Of a stretch of DNA of 64,000 bases, positions 20,567 to 30,709 are shown piece after piece. Under the pieces are notes generated by a model. That model saw only the letters and a program-made list of their open reading frames with translations, did no database searches and was not told where the DNA came from. A program made the translations under genes and the position numbers. The DNA is from Bacteroidota bacterium (GTDB taxonomy: Bacteria; Bacteroidota; Bacteroidia; Chitinophagales; Chitinophagaceae), in contig CANJPH010000007.1 in assembly GCA_947476145.1 (NCBI GenBank), forward strand, positions 35,701-99,700, given 5' to 3'. Every line of letters begins with the position of its first letter. The stretch's first letter is position 1.

Positions 20567-21991
20567 TTACTTTGTGTCATCATATCCAAATTTCTGATTC
20601 AAAGCAAACACGGCTTCTGCAGAAAAGTCATTATTATGAATTAAAGCAAGTTGTCCGTCAATCAATCCTTTTTTAGTAGGTAACAATTTTATATTTTTCT
20701 CAAAAATGGAATTAGCTTCTTCTTGATCTGATGCACCAATCGCGGTAATAGCAGCAACCACATCTTCCATTTGTCGAATGACAGATAAAATTTGATTAGG
20801 AATCCAAGAAGTGATTGGGGTACCGCCTGTAGCCATTGCATACTTGGTGTTTGCCATAATATATTTTTGCACAAACTGCCAATGGCCATTTCTAAAATGA
20901 TAAATCTCTTCTAATATGCCTAACAAATAACAAAGGCCCGTTACATCTTTATTTTCAACGAGTTTACCCATTAAGCCCTTTGGATGTAATGTTTTCATTG
21001 AGTTTTCAAGATCTTTGAAAAAATCCTGCACGCAGGTGGGGCGGTATAATCTAAGATCCAATAAATATTTAGTGAGTTCATTTTCTGGGTAATAAAAAAT
21101 AACCCCCGAGAAAATATCCTGCATCGGAATAATATCGTCCTGTGCGCCTGTTTGCCCTCTAAATGCTTTAGGCGCTTCCCATACATTTTCATACACTACT
21201 CCGTCTCCAAATAATTCGGTATTCCCCTTCACTCCCATTATAAAAATTCTAAAATCATTGTATCGCTGCCATCTTGAAGCCTTCCACATTTCTTTTCTAC
21301 GCTCATTCATCTGCTTCATGGTTGCCCAATTCTTTTCCAACAAATCGCCTACCGTTTGTGCTCCACCATGTAAGGCCTGAATGGTTTGCATTACAGTGCC
21401 TACTAAATTTGCTGAAAAACGATTGATGTCTACATGCAACATAATAAAACCAACCTCGTCTGGTTGACCCGAAAATCGGTTACACATGGTTATATTTTCC
21501 CAATTCAAATCGCCGGCCTCGTTTAATTTTTGATAATTACCTAATGAATAGGCATAATGATAGTCTAGCCAAGCAAAAACATTTAATTTATCAGCTACTT
21601 TACAAAAAGGCTGTGCAATATTTGCAGGTAATACATTTCTTGCTTTCCCATATTTGCCATCCTTTCTATATTGCTGAAAAGAGGGCTCTAATAAATAAGC
21701 AGAGGCTAAAAAACTATAGGATCTAAATAAAGCTTGTAAAACAAAAATATCTTCCTCCTTTTCAACAGCAGTTAAATGATTTTTGATCGCTAAAGTGGGT
21801 GCAACAATGCCATCTTCAGTATTCAAATAGCCAAATTCATTTTCATTTAATACAACAGGCATATTGTCCAAAACTGCTTGTAAATCATCATATTGGCTGG
21901 GTAATTTTACGAGTGGAGCTTTGACTGGTAAAAATCCATGCTCAGCACTTACATTAAAAAAGCCATCCGTGTAATTAGATAAAATAGACAT
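20567..21991 (-). CDS. Indoleamine 2,3-dioxygenase-family heme protein
   Basis: 474 aa; FRGQTGAQDDIIPMQDIFSGV, and YHFRNGHWQFVQKYIMANTKYAMATGGTP aligns by eye with the proximal-His/C-terminal region of IDO (RSYHLQIVTKYI...GTGGT). Confidence 0.78.
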   Translation of the reverse strand: MSILSNYTDGFFNVSAEHGFLPVKAPLVKLPSQYDDLQAVLDNMPVVLNENEFGYLNTEDGIVAPTLAIKNHLTAVEKEEDIFVLQALFRSYSFLASAYLLEPSFQQYRKDGKYGKARNVLPANIAQPFCKVADKLNVFAWLDYHYAYSLGNYQKLNEAGDLNWENITMCNRFSGQPDEVGFIMLHVDINRFSANLVGTVMQTIQALHGGAQTVGDLLEKNWATMKQMNERRKEMWKASRWQRYNDFRIFIMGVKGNTELFGDGVVYENVWEAPKAFRGQTGAQDDIIPMQDIFSGVIFYYPENELTKYLLDLRLYRPTCVQDFFKDLENSMKTLHPKGLMGKLVENKDVTGLCYLLGILEEIYHFRNGHWQFVQKYIMANTKYAMATGGTPITSWIPNQILSVIRQMEDVVAAITAIGASDQEEANSIFEKNIKLLPTKKGLIDGQLALIHNNDFSAEAVFALNQKFGYDDTK

Positions 21992-22056
21992 AGTAATTTG
22001 TTTTATTTAAACAGGGTATACCCTCAATTTATGAAAAATATGGTAAAAACTACGGC

Positions 22057-22956
22057 TTAATAAACATCTAAATCTGCCCCATTTACCACTGCGCCAGTGT
22101 ATTTTGACTTTACTTCCTCCAGCAGGCTTTGCAATGTGGTGCCAAATGTTAATTGATGATTGAGTATGAGTAGTTTAGGTTTCACTTGCTTGGCAATATC
22201 CGCTAATTGATAGGTGGAGGTATGGAAAGTGGAATGATAATCCTGCCATCTTTGCGTGCGTTTCTTTAAGCCTGCATCGGAGTATACCTCATGTACTAAA
22301 ATGTCGCAATCCTTTGCATATTTAATTAAGTTTTCACTGTAAGTACAATCTCCAGAAAATACAATTTTCTTATCCTTAGTTTGAAACACAAAACCAAATG
22401 CATTTTCCCACTGACCATGATTTACTTTAAATGCAGTAACGGATATATTACTGTCTTTATAAATTTCTCCTTCTTTAATTTCAGTAGTGTTTACCTTGTA
22501 GGCGATAGCGTCTCCTTTTTCCAAGCCCTTTATTCTTATATCAATATCTTCTTTATAAGCTTCCATGATATGATGGGTCATCTTTTTGGTGCCTACGGGC
22601 CCATAAATAGTGATGGGTGCATTGCGGTCTAACACAGCGGGTGTTAAAATAAGATCAGCCAAGCCTATAGTATGATCTGAATGTAAATGAGTAATGAATA
22701 GCGTTTTTAATTGCGCCGCTTCCAATGAAGAGAACCCTAATTCTTTTGCTTGCGCTGCCCTCCGTACCACACCTGGCCCGCAGTCCACTATATAGGAGGT
22801 ATTGTTTACCACAATTGCCATGGAAGGGCCTGATTTATTGGGATCTGCAAAGGGGCTACCGGTTCCTAATAACACTAACTTGGTCTCGGTGTTTTGGGCT
22901 TTTGAAAAGGCACAAGTCCCTATCCACAGCATTGCAATTAATGAACACTTTTTCAT
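22057..22956 (-). CDS. Secreted MBL-fold metallohydrolase (RNase Z/arylsulfatase-like fold)
   Basis: 299 aa; signal peptide; FITHLHSDHTIGLADLI, VFSGDCTYSENLI metal-binding motifs. Confidence 0.87.
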   Translation of the reverse strand: MKKCSLIAMLWIGTCAFSKAQNTETKLVLLGTGSPFADPNKSGPSMAIVVNNTSYIVDCGPGVVRRAAQAKELGFSSLEAAQLKTLFITHLHSDHTIGLADLILTPAVLDRNAPITIYGPVGTKKMTHHIMEAYKEDIDIRIKGLEKGDAIAYKVNTTEIKEGEIYKDSNISVTAFKVNHGQWENAFGFVFQTKDKKIVFSGDCTYSENLIKYAKDCDILVHEVYSDAGLKKRTQRWQDYHSTFHTSTYQLADIAKQVKPKLLILNHQLTFGTTLQSLLEEVKSKYTGAVVNGADLDVY

Positions 22957-23054
22957 TGGCGCTATAATAAATTACCTAAAAAATAGGTATTTAAATATAG
23001 CAAGAATTTGCGAGTTGCCGTCAATGAATTAAATTTAAAAATAACAATAAAGCC

Positions 23055-24665
23055 ATGAAAAATATAATCGCCTTGTTTAGCCTGCTAATTGCAAATAGCT
23101 TGCTAGCACAAAACAATTTGGATGTTAGTTATTTATCCTCAGGGGGTAAACTAAAGCCACTTCAGGCTATCATGGATATTAGACATTACGATATAAATTT
23201 GGATGTTAATATTGAGCAAAGAACCATTCAGGGCAATACCATTGTCACTTTAAATTTAGCAAAGCAAACCGATACCATTTTATTGGATTTGGTACACTTA
23301 TTAATTGTCGAAAAAGTATTAGTGAATAAAAAAGAAGTTTCCTTTGAGCAAAAGGACGATAAAATATATATCAGTTCTAAAACAGGTTTTACAATAGGGA
23401 AACAGATGGTAGATATTAAATATGGTGGCGCCCCTCCCGTTGCGGTGAAGCCCCCTTGGTTTGGAGGATTTACCTGGGCAAAAGACAGCTTGGGCAATGA
23501 CTGGGTTTCTATCAATATTCAAAAAGAAGGTGGCAGAATGTATTTTCCTTGCAAGGACCACCCCAGTGACGAGCCCAATGAAGGCGTTGATATGCATATT
23601 ACCGTGCCCAAAAGCTTAGTAGTAGCAGGTCCTGGATTATTACAAAAAACAACCATTAAAAATAATAAAGCAACTTATTTCTGGAAAACCAATTACACCA
23701 TTAGTAATTATTGTGTGATTTTTAATATTGGTAAATACAAAGTGGCAAAAGATTCCTATACCACCATTAACGGCAATGTAGTGCCAATTGAATTTTATGT
23801 TTTGGAAGAAGACACCATGCATGCTAAAAAATTGATTGAAACTAAAATTAGAGATACTAAAATTTTAGAGAAGTATTTTGGGGAGTACCCATGGTATAAA
23901 GAAAAAATTGGCATCGCAGAAGTACCTAATTCAGGTATGGAGCATCAAACCATGATTACCTTTAATAATAAGTTCGAATACCGTAATATAGGAGGCAATG
24001 AATACTCGGATAATTTATTTCATGAATACGCTCATGAGTGGTGGGCCAATAAAGTAACCAATAAGGACTGGGCGCATATGTGGATACAGGAAGGCATTGG
24101 AACTTATGCCGAAGCTTTAGCTTATTTTGATTTAGGAGGACAGGCCGCCTATGATGCTAAAATAGCTGCGTTTAAAAGGAGTATTAAATTTAAGAAGCCG
24201 ATGGTAGGGGGTGAAGAATTATCGGAGGATGAAACCTATGCTGGCAATGATGTTTATACAAAAGGAGCATTTTTCATGCATAGCCTACGTTATGTGATTG
24301 GAGATGAAATATTCTTTCCAACTTTGAAGAAATTATCTACCGACCCTCAATATACTTACGATAATTTTGTAACCTCAAAAGATGTGGAGGAATTATTTTC
24401 GAAAGCAGCAGGTTATTCCCTAAAACCTTTTTTTGATTTCTATTTAAGAACAACCAATACACTGGATTTTAATGTAAAAGAAATTGGTTACCAACAATAT
24501 CAAATTACGCCTGCCAATTATGTGATGGATTTGCCTATTGACCTTATGATAAATAATAAAATAGAAAGAAAAAATATTGGAAAGGATGGCTTAAAAGTTT
24601 CCAGTCAATACCCTCCCGTTTTGGATCCCAATGGATATTATTTAAAGAAAGTGACGCTACAATAA
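23055..24665 (+). CDS. M1-family metallopeptidase
   Basis: 536 aa; GMEHQTM and HEYAHEWWANKVTNKDWAHMWIQEG (GxMEN-like, HExxHx18E). Confidence 0.92.
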   Translation: MKNIIALFSLLIANSLLAQNNLDVSYLSSGGKLKPLQAIMDIRHYDINLDVNIEQRTIQGNTIVTLNLAKQTDTILLDLVHLLIVEKVLVNKKEVSFEQKDDKIYISSKTGFTIGKQMVDIKYGGAPPVAVKPPWFGGFTWAKDSLGNDWVSINIQKEGGRMYFPCKDHPSDEPNEGVDMHITVPKSLVVAGPGLLQKTTIKNNKATYFWKTNYTISNYCVIFNIGKYKVAKDSYTTINGNVVPIEFYVLEEDTMHAKKLIETKIRDTKILEKYFGEYPWYKEKIGIAEVPNSGMEHQTMITFNNKFEYRNIGGNEYSDNLFHEYAHEWWANKVTNKDWAHMWIQEGIGTYAEALAYFDLGGQAAYDAKIAAFKRSIKFKKPMVGGEELSEDETYAGNDVYTKGAFFMHSLRYVIGDEIFFPTLKKLSTDPQYTYDNFVTSKDVEELFSKAAGYSLKPFFDFYLRTTNTLDFNVKEIGYQQYQITPANYVMDLPIDLMINNKIERKNIGKDGLKVSSQYPPVLDPNGYYLKKVTLQ

Positions 24666-24688
24666 CAGCCTCTTTTAAATTAGTGTTA

Positions 24689-25855
24689 TTATCTTATAGA
24701 GACGCATCTAAAACCGGTGTGCTCTAATCCTGTGTCAGCAGAAGTTTTCATTCTTGCAGTAACTCTATACCCTTTGCAATAAGATGCATTGCATAAAAAA
24801 GATCCTCCTCTTACCACACGCTTCGGTGCATTGGGTTCTTGTGGGTCGTAACTATCATCAGGTCCAATAGGATTTACAATAACTTGCGCGCTATTGTTTT
24901 CCAACTGCGTTGTATAAGTGTCTTCTCTATACCAATCCGAACACCATTCCCAAACATTGCCTGCCATATCATATAAACCCATAGCATTGGGTGCAAATTG
25001 TTTTACGGGCGCTAGACCGTCAAAACGATCCCATTTGGTATTGGTACTTGGAAAAGTGCCCTGCCATGTATTTGCTTTTGGTTTTCCTTTTTCGATATCC
25101 TCCGATCCCCAGGTATATTTAGTTTTAAGCCCTCCCCTAGCCGCACATTCCCACTGCGCTTCGGTTGGCAATTGCTTGCCTGCCCATTTGCAATATGCTT
25201 GTGCGTCATCCCAGGAAACATGTACTACTGGATAATTATCTTTACCCTTAATGTCAGAACCTGGACCCTTTGGATGTTTCCAATTGGCACCCTGTTTCCA
25301 GCTCCACCAAGCAGCAGCATTGTCTAAGGGCGTTCCAATGGGTTGTTTTACAAAAACAAGTGAAGCAGCTACCAACACATCCTCAGCAGGCTTAGGTGTG
25401 CCTGGTGGTAATTGCAATTTAATTAATTCCCAATCTGGTTTTTGTTCGGCGGTAGTAATATAACCAGTGGCATCCACAAACTTTTTAAACTGTGCATTGG
25501 TTACTTCCGTTGCATCTATCCAAAAATCAGCCAACTGCACTTTATGTTGCGGATACTCGTCTACTCTCCCTTCATTATCATTCGCTCCCATTAAAAAAGT
25601 TTGTGCTTTTATAAGTACCATGCCTTCATGAGAAACCTTACCTTTTTTATTTATGTTATTTGAATCAGTTTCACTTATTAAACCCCCTATTCCAAAACGC
25701 GCAGGGATTTTTGTACAACAATCTATGCTATCCTGTTTTATGGATTTCACTTTTTTTTGAGCGATAGATGAACTAGCACTCAAAAAAAATGCGAAAGCGA
25801 CAAATATATATTTTATATTGCTGTGAAAGTTCATTAACATAAATTGAACGGTCAA
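24689..25855 (-). CDS. Formylglycine-generating enzyme (SUMF1-type sulfatase-modifying factor)
   Basis: 388 aa; FLMGANDNEGRVDEYPQHKVQLADFWIDATEVTNAQF and RVVRGGSFLCNASYCKGYRVTARM...TGFRC retaining the CxxxxC active-site cysteine pair. Confidence 0.9.
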   Translation of the reverse strand: MTVQFMLMNFHSNIKYIFVAFAFFLSASSSIAQKKVKSIKQDSIDCCTKIPARFGIGGLISETDSNNINKKGKVSHEGMVLIKAQTFLMGANDNEGRVDEYPQHKVQLADFWIDATEVTNAQFKKFVDATGYITTAEQKPDWELIKLQLPPGTPKPAEDVLVAASLVFVKQPIGTPLDNAAAWWSWKQGANWKHPKGPGSDIKGKDNYPVVHVSWDDAQAYCKWAGKQLPTEAQWECAARGGLKTKYTWGSEDIEKGKPKANTWQGTFPSTNTKWDRFDGLAPVKQFAPNAMGLYDMAGNVWEWCSDWYREDTYTTQLENNSAQVIVNPIGPDDSYDPQEPNAPKRVVRGGSFLCNASYCKGYRVTARMKTSADTGLEHTGFRCVSIR

Positions 25856-25877
25856 TTAAAGTCTAATTTAATATTAA

Positions 25878-26708
25878 TTATTTAATAGACGCTATGGCTA
25901 CTGGATCCATGTCGGTAAATTCTTTATTTTCACCCGCCATACCCCAAATAAACCCATAATTACTAGTACCTACTCCAAAATGCATGCTCCAAGGTGCAGA
26001 CAATACCGCTTCATTATTGGCAACGACTAAATGTCTTGTCTCCTGAGGCTCACCCATAAAATGCATCACACGATGTGCTTCATTTAAATCAAAATAAAAA
26101 TAAGCTTCCATTCTTCTTGTATGGGTATGTGGTGGAACGGAGTTCCAAACACAACCTTCTTCCAAAGTAGTTAAACCCATTACCAACTGACAGCTTTGAA
26201 TGCCGTCGTTATGAATGTATTTGTAAATCGTTCTTTTATTAGAAGTGCTAAAATCACCTAAATGTACAGGAGATGCTTCATCCTTAGTCATTGATTTGTT
26301 TGGATAGCTAGCGTGAGCAGGAACTGAAAGCAAATAAAACAAAGCGGGCGCATTGCTATCATCACTTACAAATGATACCTCTTTAGTGCCTTTTCCTAAA
26401 TAAGTACATTCTAATTTATCTAAACCATAACTTACACCATCCGCAACCACTTTACCTTTACCTCCCACATTGATGATACCCATTTCTCTGCGTTCTAAAA
26501 AAAAGTTTGCTTTTAATTCACCTTCATTAGGAAGTGCAATGGCACTTGCTGTTGGTACAACACCGCCAACTATAATTCTATCGAAATGAGAATAGGTTAA
26601 ATTAATTTCCCCTTGTACCATTAAATCTTGAATTAAAAAGTTATCTCTTGTTTCCTTTGTGGACATAGTTGCCGTCTCTTTTGGACTGTTTTGAAATCTT
26701 ACTTGCAT
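25878..26708 (-). CDS. kduI: 5-dehydro-4-deoxy-D-glucuronate isomerase
   Basis: 276 aa; MGLTTLEEGCVWNSVPPHTHTRRMEAYFYFDL is the KduI metal-binding signature. Confidence 0.94.
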   Translation of the reverse strand: MQVRFQNSPKETATMSTKETRDNFLIQDLMVQGEINLTYSHFDRIIVGGVVPTASAIALPNEGELKANFFLERREMGIINVGGKGKVVADGVSYGLDKLECTYLGKGTKEVSFVSDDSNAPALFYLLSVPAHASYPNKSMTKDEASPVHLGDFSTSNKRTIYKYIHNDGIQSCQLVMGLTTLEEGCVWNSVPPHTHTRRMEAYFYFDLNEAHRVMHFMGEPQETRHLVVANNEAVLSAPWSMHFGVGTSNYGFIWGMAGENKEFTDMDPVAIASIK

Positions 26709-26758
26709 TGTGTTAATTTTTAGCGTTTAATGAATTTATATTATTTATTTTATTTTAA

Positions 26759-27520
26759 TTATCGACCCATCCATCCTCCGTCAACCGTAATGATGGTCCC
26801 ATTTATATAATCCGATGCTGGTGAAGATAAGAAAACATAGGCGCCTGATAAATCGGAGGTCTCTCCCCATCTGCCAGCTGGAATTCTGGATAGAATGGCG
26901 GTACTTCTATCCGCATCCGCTCTTAACTGCGTTGTATTATTGGTGGCAATATAACCTGGCGCTACTCCATTTACAGTAATGCCATGCGGTGCCCACTCAT
27001 TTGCAAATGCTTTTAATAAAGAAGCGACAGCCCCTTTACTCGCCGCATAGCCCGGTACATTAATCCCCCCTTGAAAACTTAATAGTGAGCATGTAAATAC
27101 AATTTTACCATATTTATGCGCCAACATGGATTTACCAATTTCTCTTGTAATTAAAAATTGAGCGTTTAAATTAATATCAATGATGGTATCCCAAAATTCA
27201 TCGGAATGTTCTGCTGCAGGTTGTCTTAAAATATGACCTGCATTGTTAATTAGAATGTCAATTTTGGGATGATCCACTTTTACTGCATTCAAGAATGTAT
27301 ACAATGAATCTCTGTTTGAAAAATCTGCCGTATAAGCATAAAATTTCCTTCCTGCTGCTTCAACCGCTTTTGCAACATCACTTCCAGTTGCAGGCAAATT
27401 ATTGGATACCCCAATAATGTCAGCGCCAGACTGCGCTAGCTCAATGGCTATATACATGCCAATTCCACTGCTACATCCTGTAACCAGCGCTAATTTGTTA
27501 TCTACTCTAAAGTTTAACAT
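26759..27520 (-). CDS. kduD: 2-dehydro-3-deoxy-D-gluconate 5-dehydrogenase (SDR)
   Basis: 253 aa SDR; TGCSSGIG, YAASKGAVASLLKAFANEWAPHGITVNGVAPGYIATNNT; directly upstream of kduI. Confidence 0.88.
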   Translation of the reverse strand: MLNFRVDNKLALVTGCSSGIGMYIAIELAQSGADIIGVSNNLPATGSDVAKAVEAAGRKFYAYTADFSNRDSLYTFLNAVKVDHPKIDILINNAGHILRQPAAEHSDEFWDTIIDINLNAQFLITREIGKSMLAHKYGKIVFTCSLLSFQGGINVPGYAASKGAVASLLKAFANEWAPHGITVNGVAPGYIATNNTTQLRADADRSTAILSRIPAGRWGETSDLSGAYVFLSSPASDYINGTIITVDGGWMGR

Positions 27521-27539
27521 GCTTACTTGCTTTTTTAAT

Positions 27540-28733
27540 TTATAATAATTTAATAATCATTTTTGAATAATCTGGTGATTTTTTATTCATATATGGAACG
27601 CAACTTACGCATTGCAAATGTTTACTTGCACTTAATAATAATGGGTAGGCGTCTCCAACATCAAAATGATTTAAAGTAGGCCATGTCCATGTTTTCTCCT
27701 CCATTAAATAAGGCAACACAAAGTCATATGCATTTTTAAAAGACATGCCATTATTTAATTTAGTAGCTCTAAAATCAACGTTTATATTATCAGACAATTG
27801 TGCGATACATTCAAAAGCATTTAAAATAAAAACGGAGTAATGTAAAGAATTAGTTCTTCCTAACTCTAGTGGGAAGGCTCCTTTTGCATCCATTTGATCA
27901 TTTAGTCTTCCTAGTGCACGATTTATAATCTTTTTAGACTCTTCCGTGTTTTCTAAGAAATTAGTGATGGCCAAGGCCTGTGCATCATACCAAACACCAT
28001 GATTGTTAGCGGCTTTTTTTTCGTCCTTGCCAATTTTACTATTATCCAACCAATCATAGTAGGCTGTAAACCAAATTTTTAATTCGTTATTATCATTCTT
28101 TGTCCAGGTCTTGGACTTGTTTAAAAGTTGGACCCCATCTAATAAAAATATGAAATGTCTTGTATCTATTAATCCTTCACCTCTTCCTTCTACTACCCCT
28201 TTTACGGCTTGACCAAAGTTTACATTTGGATTCATTTTAGTAGCGGTATCTATAAACCAAGTGCGTACCAATTCTTTCGCCTTCTTCGCATATTTTTCGT
28301 TACCAGATAAATAAAAAGCCAATGAAAATTCGTACACTTTTTCGCAAACCCTTGGCATATTTTCCTTGTCCGGATAATTCCCCACTTCTGGGTTCACTTC
28401 TCCGTCTTTTCTTATATATGGCAAGCCATTCTTGGTGCTTGGGTCTGGCCACCAATAAGGAGCCAAGCTCATATAATCATGCTTGTTGCCACTTGGCGGG
28501 AAATCCTTTTTATCCATTACAGAAAAAGGGCCAAAACTCATGCTTTTGTCGCATTGTTTAATTAAACTTTCATACGCCAACATCATATCTTTATCACCTT
28601 GCGCAATTTTATTCTTGGTTACTACCAATGCTTTATTATCCAGGACGACCATATCAGATTTTGACAATCTAGTTTGTGTAAAACCAATGAATGCTATTGT
28701 GGTGAACAATAAAGAAATACTAACTTTTTTCAT
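27540..28733 (-). CDS. Alginate lyase family (PF05426) protein, PL38-like
   Basis: 397 aa with signal peptide; YMSLAPYWWPDPSTKNGLPYIRKDGEVNPE and KKAANNHGVWYDAQ. Confidence 0.83.
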   Translation of the reverse strand: MKKVSISLLFTTIAFIGFTQTRLSKSDMVVLDNKALVVTKNKIAQGDKDMMLAYESLIKQCDKSMSFGPFSVMDKKDFPPSGNKHDYMSLAPYWWPDPSTKNGLPYIRKDGEVNPEVGNYPDKENMPRVCEKVYEFSLAFYLSGNEKYAKKAKELVRTWFIDTATKMNPNVNFGQAVKGVVEGRGEGLIDTRHFIFLLDGVQLLNKSKTWTKNDNNELKIWFTAYYDWLDNSKIGKDEKKAANNHGVWYDAQALAITNFLENTEESKKIINRALGRLNDQMDAKGAFPLELGRTNSLHYSVFILNAFECIAQLSDNINVDFRATKLNNGMSFKNAYDFVLPYLMEEKTWTWPTLNHFDVGDAYPLLLSASKHLQCVSCVPYMNKKSPDYSKMIIKLL

Positions 28734-28753
28734 TTCTACTTTTTAGGGGGATA

Positions 28754-30700
28754 TTATTTTTTTTCGGTGTTAAAACAAGATGCAGGCAATCCTTCCTTGT
28801 TATACAAATTTGCGCCTACTGGGTTGTCAGCCCAAGCATACCTAACATATTTGGGATGATCAATCATTGTACTTGAAACAATTACCTTATTGTCTTCAAT
28901 ATAGGCGTCCGCCCATACATATTTTTTATCATCAGCTGCAATGGCAAAATGGAATAACTTGCCTGTTTCCTTAGCTACAAGCCCCGATCCAATATTGTTA
29001 AAATATAGCAATATGCTATTATCCTTGATTTCTGTTTTTACTAGTGAAGGTCCCGAATAAACAATTTTATTTTCTTTATACGCTACTTTAAGGGAAGCTA
29101 AGTAAAGCCTATTAGCCGCTTCTAATTTATTCATAGGATGAACATCATTCCATTCTCCAATATCATTAATCACCGCCATTCCCGTATTAGGTAAGCTAAG
29201 TGTATTGGATTGTGCCTCCTGTAATTCTGCTAACTTACTTTCACTTGGCTGAGGTTTTGGCTTATTGATATTTGCCAATTGAACCCATAAGAAAGGGAAA
29301 TCACCCTGACCCCATGCACTTCGCCAGGAAGTAATTAAGTCTGGAAAAAGGGTTCGATATTCTTTTGCTTTGCTTTGATTGGCTTCCCCTTGGTACCAAA
29401 TCACTCCTTTGATTCCATAGCCAAGTAAAGGATGAATCATAGCATTATACAGGGCGGCTCCTTCGCAAAATAACTTTGTTAAACTATCTCTTTTAAAAGG
29501 CTCAACCGAAACTCCTAATTGATATTTCCATGCTCCGGTTAAATCAATCACAGTATCGCCAATTTCTAATTGATATCTTTTATCTTTTATAAATCCGGCA
29601 TCTCCGCCTTCATTGGTTATTTTAACCGTAATAGTATTGGTTCCTTCCTGCAATACCTTTTTATTGATTGTATAATATCTTGGTGCATGTTTATTATAAG
29701 TAGTACCCACCTTAATGCCGTTTACATAGGTAACATCCTTCATAATAATATTACCCAATCTTAATTTAGCGACCTGCCCTTGGTATTTTTTGGGAAGTAG
29801 AATATCTTTTTTATACCATACACTACCTGCTTTTACTTCGGGTAGTTTTTCTTGCCAAAAGCTTGGCATTGTTACAGAAGGCCAAGTTGAAGCATCAAAT
29901 AACTTGCTTTCCCAATGTGCTTTATCGCCTTCATCTAAGGTGGCCACTTTTTTATTCCATTGATCCGTATATAGTTTATCCGCTTTAGTGATACTATCCA
30001 CGCTGCTTTCTTCTTTGAAAAAAATAGTCCTATTATAATATTTTGGATAATTAACCAAGGCTGTTTCACTCATCCATGCTTCTGCGGGTGTGCCACCATA
30101 ACTTGAATTGATTAAACCAATGGGGACTTTGTACTTATCATATAATTTAAGTGCATAAAAATAAGCGATGGCACTAAAATTGGGTACTGTTTTTGGGCCT
30201 GCTTTTTCCCAACCTTTAATAGATTCTACATTATCTAATAGCGTAAATGAATTATTTCTTTTTACCTGAAAGTGGCGAATTTGATCGTTTTCCGAATTGG
30301 CAATTTCATTTGGATATTTTTCGGCTGCCTTGTATAATTCATATTCCATATTGGATTGGCCTGAACAAAACCAAACGTCTCCCACTAAAATATCTTCTAC
30401 TTTAATTTGATTAGCACCTTTTACAATTAATTCATAGGGGCCTCCTTGCTTACTCTTAGCCAAATTAATTTTCCACTTATTATCGCTGCCAGTAATTGTT
30501 GAGTATGCCTTACCCTTAAATGTAACTTCTATTTTTTCTCCTGCTTCTGCCCAACCCCATATGGGTATGGTAATATTTCTTTGCAATACCATACCATTAC
30601 TAATAAAGCGAGGCAATATTACATTTGCTTTAGCTTGTATTGATAAAAAAATAAATAAAATTAATTTAAGCTTGTTCATTGGTATCCTATAAGTAGGCAA
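28754..30700 (-). CDS. Sialate O-acetylesterase-like (SASA) carbohydrate esterase
   Basis: 648 aa; ISNGMVLQRNITIPIWGWAEAGEKIEV, DVWFCSGQSNMEY, LINSSYGGTPAEAWMS, GVIWYQGEAN, NDIGEWNDVHPMNK. Confidence 0.91.
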   Translation of the reverse strand: MPTYRIPMNKLKLILFIFLSIQAKANVILPRFISNGMVLQRNITIPIWGWAEAGEKIEVTFKGKAYSTITGSDNKWKINLAKSKQGGPYELIVKGANQIKVEDILVGDVWFCSGQSNMEYELYKAAEKYPNEIANSENDQIRHFQVKRNNSFTLLDNVESIKGWEKAGPKTVPNFSAIAYFYALKLYDKYKVPIGLINSSYGGTPAEAWMSETALVNYPKYYNRTIFFKEESSVDSITKADKLYTDQWNKKVATLDEGDKAHWESKLFDASTWPSVTMPSFWQEKLPEVKAGSVWYKKDILLPKKYQGQVAKLRLGNIIMKDVTYVNGIKVGTTYNKHAPRYYTINKKVLQEGTNTITVKITNEGGDAGFIKDKRYQLEIGDTVIDLTGAWKYQLGVSVEPFKRDSLTKLFCEGAALYNAMIHPLLGYGIKGVIWYQGEANQSKAKEYRTLFPDLITSWRSAWGQGDFPFLWVQLANINKPKPQPSESKLAELQEAQSNTLSLPNTGMAVINDIGEWNDVHPMNKLEAANRLYLASLKVAYKENKIVYSGPSLVKTEIKDNSILLYFNNIGSGLVAKETGKLFHFAIAADDKKYVWADAYIEDNKVIVSSTMIDHPKYVRYAWADNPVGANLYNKEGLPASCFNTEKK

Positions 30701-30709
30701 TTTATTTTT

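Noticed and set aside
24918-25235. Plus-strand 105-aa ORF over FGE
   Set aside because: Shadow ORF of the FGE coding sequence
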